The notes under the pieces were generated by a model. That model was given only the letters and a program-made list of their open reading frames with translations. It made no database searches and had not been told where the DNA came from. From assembly GCF_000150955.2 (NCBI RefSeq), contig NC_011687.1, positions 62,001 to 126,000 of the forward strand: a DNA stretch of 64,000 bases, in the 5' to 3' direction. The position numbers and the translations under genes were made by a program. Source of the DNA: Phaeodactylum tricornutum CCAP 1055/1. Taxonomy: Eukaryota; Bacillariophyta; Bacillariophyceae; Surirellales; Neidiaceae. Of this stretch, positions 61,348 through 64,000 are shown in pieces (position 1 is the first letter of the stretch; every line of letters starts with the position of its first letter).

Positions 61348-62769
61348 TCATTTGTATAAATTTGCTAGGTTTGAGATTGCCAAGACCCACGAATGCTGAC
61401 AAGGAATCGTATCAGGTGTCAAAAGTGGCAGCTGTACAACCATGGACTCTCCAGTTGACCTATTGCCGTTCAAAGAAAAGGAAATCTCGCTTCTGTCGTC
61501 CAAGCCAAGCATGTTCACCCGGGTTGATTTTGTTGGAACAGGACAGTCGAGTCGCAACAAACTATTCTCTGGCCATTCCGTAATGTGAGCGTACAGAACA
61601 TCTGTCCTTCGCGTGTAGAATACAGAGAACTTGGTCTCATTTTGACAAATTTTCCACGGGTTCGACGAATAGATTGCTTCTCCATTCACTGACAGCCAGC
61701 TTCCTATCCCCATTAACCGGTCTACAAATACTGGATTGATTGTTCCATCAGCGGAGGGCCCGACGTTTAGTAAGAGATTCCCGTTCAGCGCCACGACCTC
61801 GATAAGTGTATGTACGAGTTGAGTTGTGTTCAAGTATTGAAGAACATCGGAAACACGACTGTAACCCCAAGATGTAGAATCGATCGTCATACATTTTTCC
61901 CACTTCTTGTCGACGAGCCCGTCGGGTTGGTAACGATCGTGACAAGTCAGATAGCTTCCATGCCTGCATTGAGTATCGGTGCCCCAACGATCGTTCCAGA
62001 CAGCTTCTTTTCCAACGGTGCTGTTAAGAGCATACCATGAAATAAACTCTTCTGACTTCCAATATGTACTACTGGCTTCCCAGCCCCCGTCCGACCACAT
62101 CAAGTGAGGCTCGTATCTATCTACGAGATCGTACAGCTCCGGCAAAGCCTTCAGGTCCACCATATTTTGCGTCGTCCAATTGTTTCCTTTGTCGTACGTG
62201 TACAACGGATTGAAAAATTCGAGTAGGGAATGATAAATTCCGAAACGCAGTTTTTTTCCAGATTGGGGGCTTTTCTTTCTTTTTACTGCACTCGACAAGT
62301 CGCCCAAAAGGTCTCGTCGAGGACCTATATCAACAGCATTCCAGTTCCAAGTCGTCGGAATGCTGGTCGAATTCCACATGCAAAAGCCGTCGTGGTGCTT
62401 GCTTGTGAGTACAACGTACTGCGCACCGGCAGCCGCAAAAGTGTCCGCCCAATTATCGGGTCGATACAACTCGGCTAGAAAGCGATGGGCGTAATCCTGG
62501 TAGGCGAAATTTTGCCTCTCTGTCTTGTTGACGAATGCAACGTAGTCTTCGTACTTGAAGTGTTGCCAATTGTTTTGAAACCATTCATTTTTGTACGCAG
62601 GAACAGAAAAAACTCCCCAATGCACAAAAATGCCGAATTTAGCTTCGCTGTACCATGCTGGTAGTGGAAGCTTATCGAGATCGTCCCAGGAGGAGAAAGA
62701 AGCAGTCAATTTTTGGCACAACAGAAACAGCACGCACAATACATTCTTTGAGATTATGGCTTTACGCAT
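61348..62769 (-). CDS. GH29 alpha-L-fucosidase, copy 2
   Basis: Secreted family 29 fucosidase of 473 residues. Signal peptide: MRKAIISKNVLCVLFLLCQK. Family blocks: WYSEAKFGIFVHWGVFSVPA, GAQYVVLTSKHHDGFCMWNS, RRDLLGDLSSAVKRK, KLRFGIYHSLLEFFNPLY, PHLMWSDGGWEASSTYWK with the predicted nucleophile Asp in WSDG, and GNLLLNVGPSADGTI. It is clearly paralogous to the gene at 52948, in the same orientation, with the actin palindrome and two other genes in between. Differences are spread along the length, so the duplication is older than that of the actins. N-x-S/T sites are frequent. Confidence 0.94.
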   Translation of the reverse strand: MRKAIISKNVLCVLFLLCQKLTASFSSWDDLDKLPLPAWYSEAKFGIFVHWGVFSVPAYKNEWFQNNWQHFKYEDYVAFVNKTERQNFAYQDYAHRFLAELYRPDNWADTFAAAGAQYVVLTSKHHDGFCMWNSTSIPTTWNWNAVDIGPRRDLLGDLSSAVKRKKSPQSGKKLRFGIYHSLLEFFNPLYTYDKGNNWTTQNMVDLKALPELYDLVDRYEPHLMWSDGGWEASSTYWKSEEFISWYALNSTVGKEAVWNDRWGTDTQCRHGSYLTCHDRYQPDGLVDKKWEKCMTIDSTSWGYSRVSDVLQYLNTTQLVHTLIEVVALNGNLLLNVGPSADGTINPVFVDRLMGIGSWLSVNGEAIYSSNPWKICQNETKFSVFYTRRTDVLYAHITEWPENSLLRLDCPVPTKSTRVNMLGLDDRSEISFSLNGNRSTGESMVVQLPLLTPDTIPCQHSWVLAISNLANLYK

Positions 62770-63171
62770 TTATACCAGAGCAAAAAAGTGGACTAGGATG
62801 CATGAGGTGGTTCGAATAAGGAGAAGGTGAACATAGGATATTTCATATCAGTTCAAGGCTGATCCTGGTCTTCCGCTCTCTTTCGGCTGTCTGGTTTGCA
62901 ATTCGTTTGTTGGATCCTTCATGATTCGGAAAATTTTCTTTTCATTGTCAATACCAGTCTCAATGAGAAGATAACCCGGAAATGCCTTTCGCATTTCAAG
63001 GAAAAGCAATTTCGATGACTCGTGTAAACGCAAACGAGGACGTTTGAAAACGCGACGGGAAATTCTATTTCCCGGTCACCACAAGGACCTGACGACAAAG
63101 CCTTATCAGCGTTTACATATAGACTTGGTTCATCGGCTCTTCGTTTGCACAATCATTAGTCTGAAGTATTT
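62770..63171. other. Divergent promoter region
   Basis: About 400 bp between fucosidase copy 2 (-) and the sulfotransferase gene (+). No gene supported. Confidence 0.5.
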
Positions 63172-64000
63172 ATGGCTCGTCCTGCAAGGCTGATTCTCTC
63201 TCTCAGGCCTAACCTTTTAAAATGTTCTCTCTTCTGGAGGTCCTGCTGCTTGGGAATTTCCTTCCTATTCGCGTTGCAACAACACCTTTTCTCTTGCAAG
63301 CAGGAGATGGAATCGCCTGCTAACAAAGCTGCCTATAGCTGGCTGCTTCTACCTGCTGGCAACAACGAAAAGGCGGCTACGGGAGGATTCAATGCTTCCA
63401 TGGTCTTAGACGGCACGAGAAACCAAGGCTCAACGCATGTTCAAATCCATCGAAATATTACGTTCGAAGGTGGCTACAGGCTGCAACGCAACGATAACGA
63501 TCTGGAAGTAATGGCAAATCGAAGCATCATGTTCGTGCACGTCGGAAAATCGGGCGGAGAGACTATCAAGCGTGTTCTAGAGATCGCATGTCGGACTAAA
63601 GCAAACAAAGGTCAACGGAAGAGATGCTATAGGAATTTGACGCAAAGTCGTCTGTCTTCTTCAGTCAAAAGCTATTTTCACTGCTTCAAAATTCGGCCGG
63701 CATCTGTGAAAGAAACTGCTATACATGATGCAGATGCATTCTTGTTCAGCTTGCGTCACCCTTTGGATCGTACACTCTCATGGTTTCGAAACTTTGATCC
63801 TCAAAACTGCCCTGAAGGGAAACGAACAAAGGCGAGCTGCTTGACGGCACATTCCATTAAAAATGATCCTACCAGTTGGGCCGGTCACTTTTTTGGAGTT
63901 TGCTTCTCCAGCGCAGAAGCATGGGCACAAGCTTTGAGTCATCCGAAAGACAAATGCAACGTTCTCGCATGGGACACCATCCTGGGACGAATTGCAATCC
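63172..64000 (+). CDS. Sulfotransferase-like type II membrane protein, cut by window end
   Basis: Reading frame open from an ATG at 63172 to the window end (276 codons, no stop). A basic head and a hydrophobic stretch (SCCLGISFLFALQQHLF) suggest a Golgi signal anchor. At about 121-132 lies FVHVGKSGGETI, matching the 5'-phosphosulfate loop of carbohydrate sulfotransferases (F-[IV]-H-x-x-K-[ST]-G-G-[TE]-[TS]). At about 192-205 lies FSLRHPLDRTLSWF, matching the 3'-phosphate-binding R-x-P-x-x-R-x-x-S-x-[YF] motif. It would transfer sulfate from PAPS to a glycan in the Golgi. The C-terminal part is outside the window, so the acceptor subfamily is unknown. Confidence 0.82.
   Translation, partial: MARPARLILSLRPNLLKCSLFWRSCCLGISFLFALQQHLFSCKQEMESPANKAAYSWLLLPAGNNEKAATGGFNASMVLDGTRNQGSTHVQIHRNITFEGGYRLQRNDNDLEVMANRSIMFVHVGKSGGETIKRVLEIACRTKANKGQRKRCYRNLTQSRLSSSVKSYFHCFKIRPASVKETAIHDADAFLFSLRHPLDRTLSWFRNFDPQNCPEGKRTKASCLTAHSIKNDPTSWAGHFFGVCFSSAEAWAQALSHPKDKCNVLAWDTILGRIAI

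Noticed and set aside
62780-62830. tRNA gene suggested by a GGTTCGAAT-like B box near 62811
   Set aside because: No matching A box or cloverleaf arms around it.

Overview
The window reads as nuclear DNA of a diatom, most likely the pennate Phaeodactylum tricornutum. The evidence is a fucoxanthin-chlorophyll a/c light-harvesting protein with an ASAFAP-type plastid presequence (40.4 kb), a plastid K+/H+ antiporter carrying a C-terminal EF-hand (32.8-35.4 kb, the KEA3 arrangement), a 377-residue actin, compact genes with few short GT-AG introns (95-211 nt), and roughly balanced base composition outside one AT-rich block. Species assignment is inference; the diatom/stramenopile assignment is strong. 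Many open frames begin at TTG or GTG, so starts were moved to the first sensible ATG. Five genes were assembled across introns (NAC-alpha, ASF1, prolyl 4-hydroxylase, a Cys-rich surface protein, a METTL24-like methyltransferase).

Layout. 0-16 kb: a same-strand run of coiled-coil / disordered proteins, none with a recognised function. At least two (7.2 and 10.0 kb) are paralogues by their helical core and C-terminal tail; the others share the general architecture. The spacers are long and rich in simple repeats. 15.8-32 kb: mixed housekeeping genes: a GT34-type Golgi glycosyltransferase, NAC-alpha, a GH125 mannosidase, a plastid DUF2214-type membrane protein, histone chaperone ASF1, a secreted diatom protein, mitochondrial intermediate peptidase and a tail-anchored His-rich protein. 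32.8-41 kb: plastid KEA-type antiporter, ShKT-prolyl 4-hydroxylase, sphingolipid delta-4 desaturase and the light-harvesting protein. 41.7-44.2 kb: a three-exon modular Cys-rich secreted protein. 45.5-47.3 kb: gene-free AT-rich block, a candidate centromere. 48-49 kb: a protein with a cyclin/securin-like destruction box.

49-64 kb is a neighbourhood of secretory-pathway, glycan-related genes: a type II METTL24-like methyltransferase, a double-domain GT31 glycosyltransferase, two GH29 alpha-L-fucosidases and a sulfotransferase cut by the window end. In its middle sits a nearly perfect 1.45-kb inverted repeat carrying two identical actin genes, tail to tail around a 205-bp spacer, with one fucosidase on either side.

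The observations most worth following are the actin palindrome, the AT-rich candidate centromere, the coiled-coil gene run, the GT31 fusion with a degenerate first domain, the modular Cys-rich protein, and a 9-bp motif (TGACAGTGA / TCACTGTCA) found nine times, every copy in non-coding DNA.
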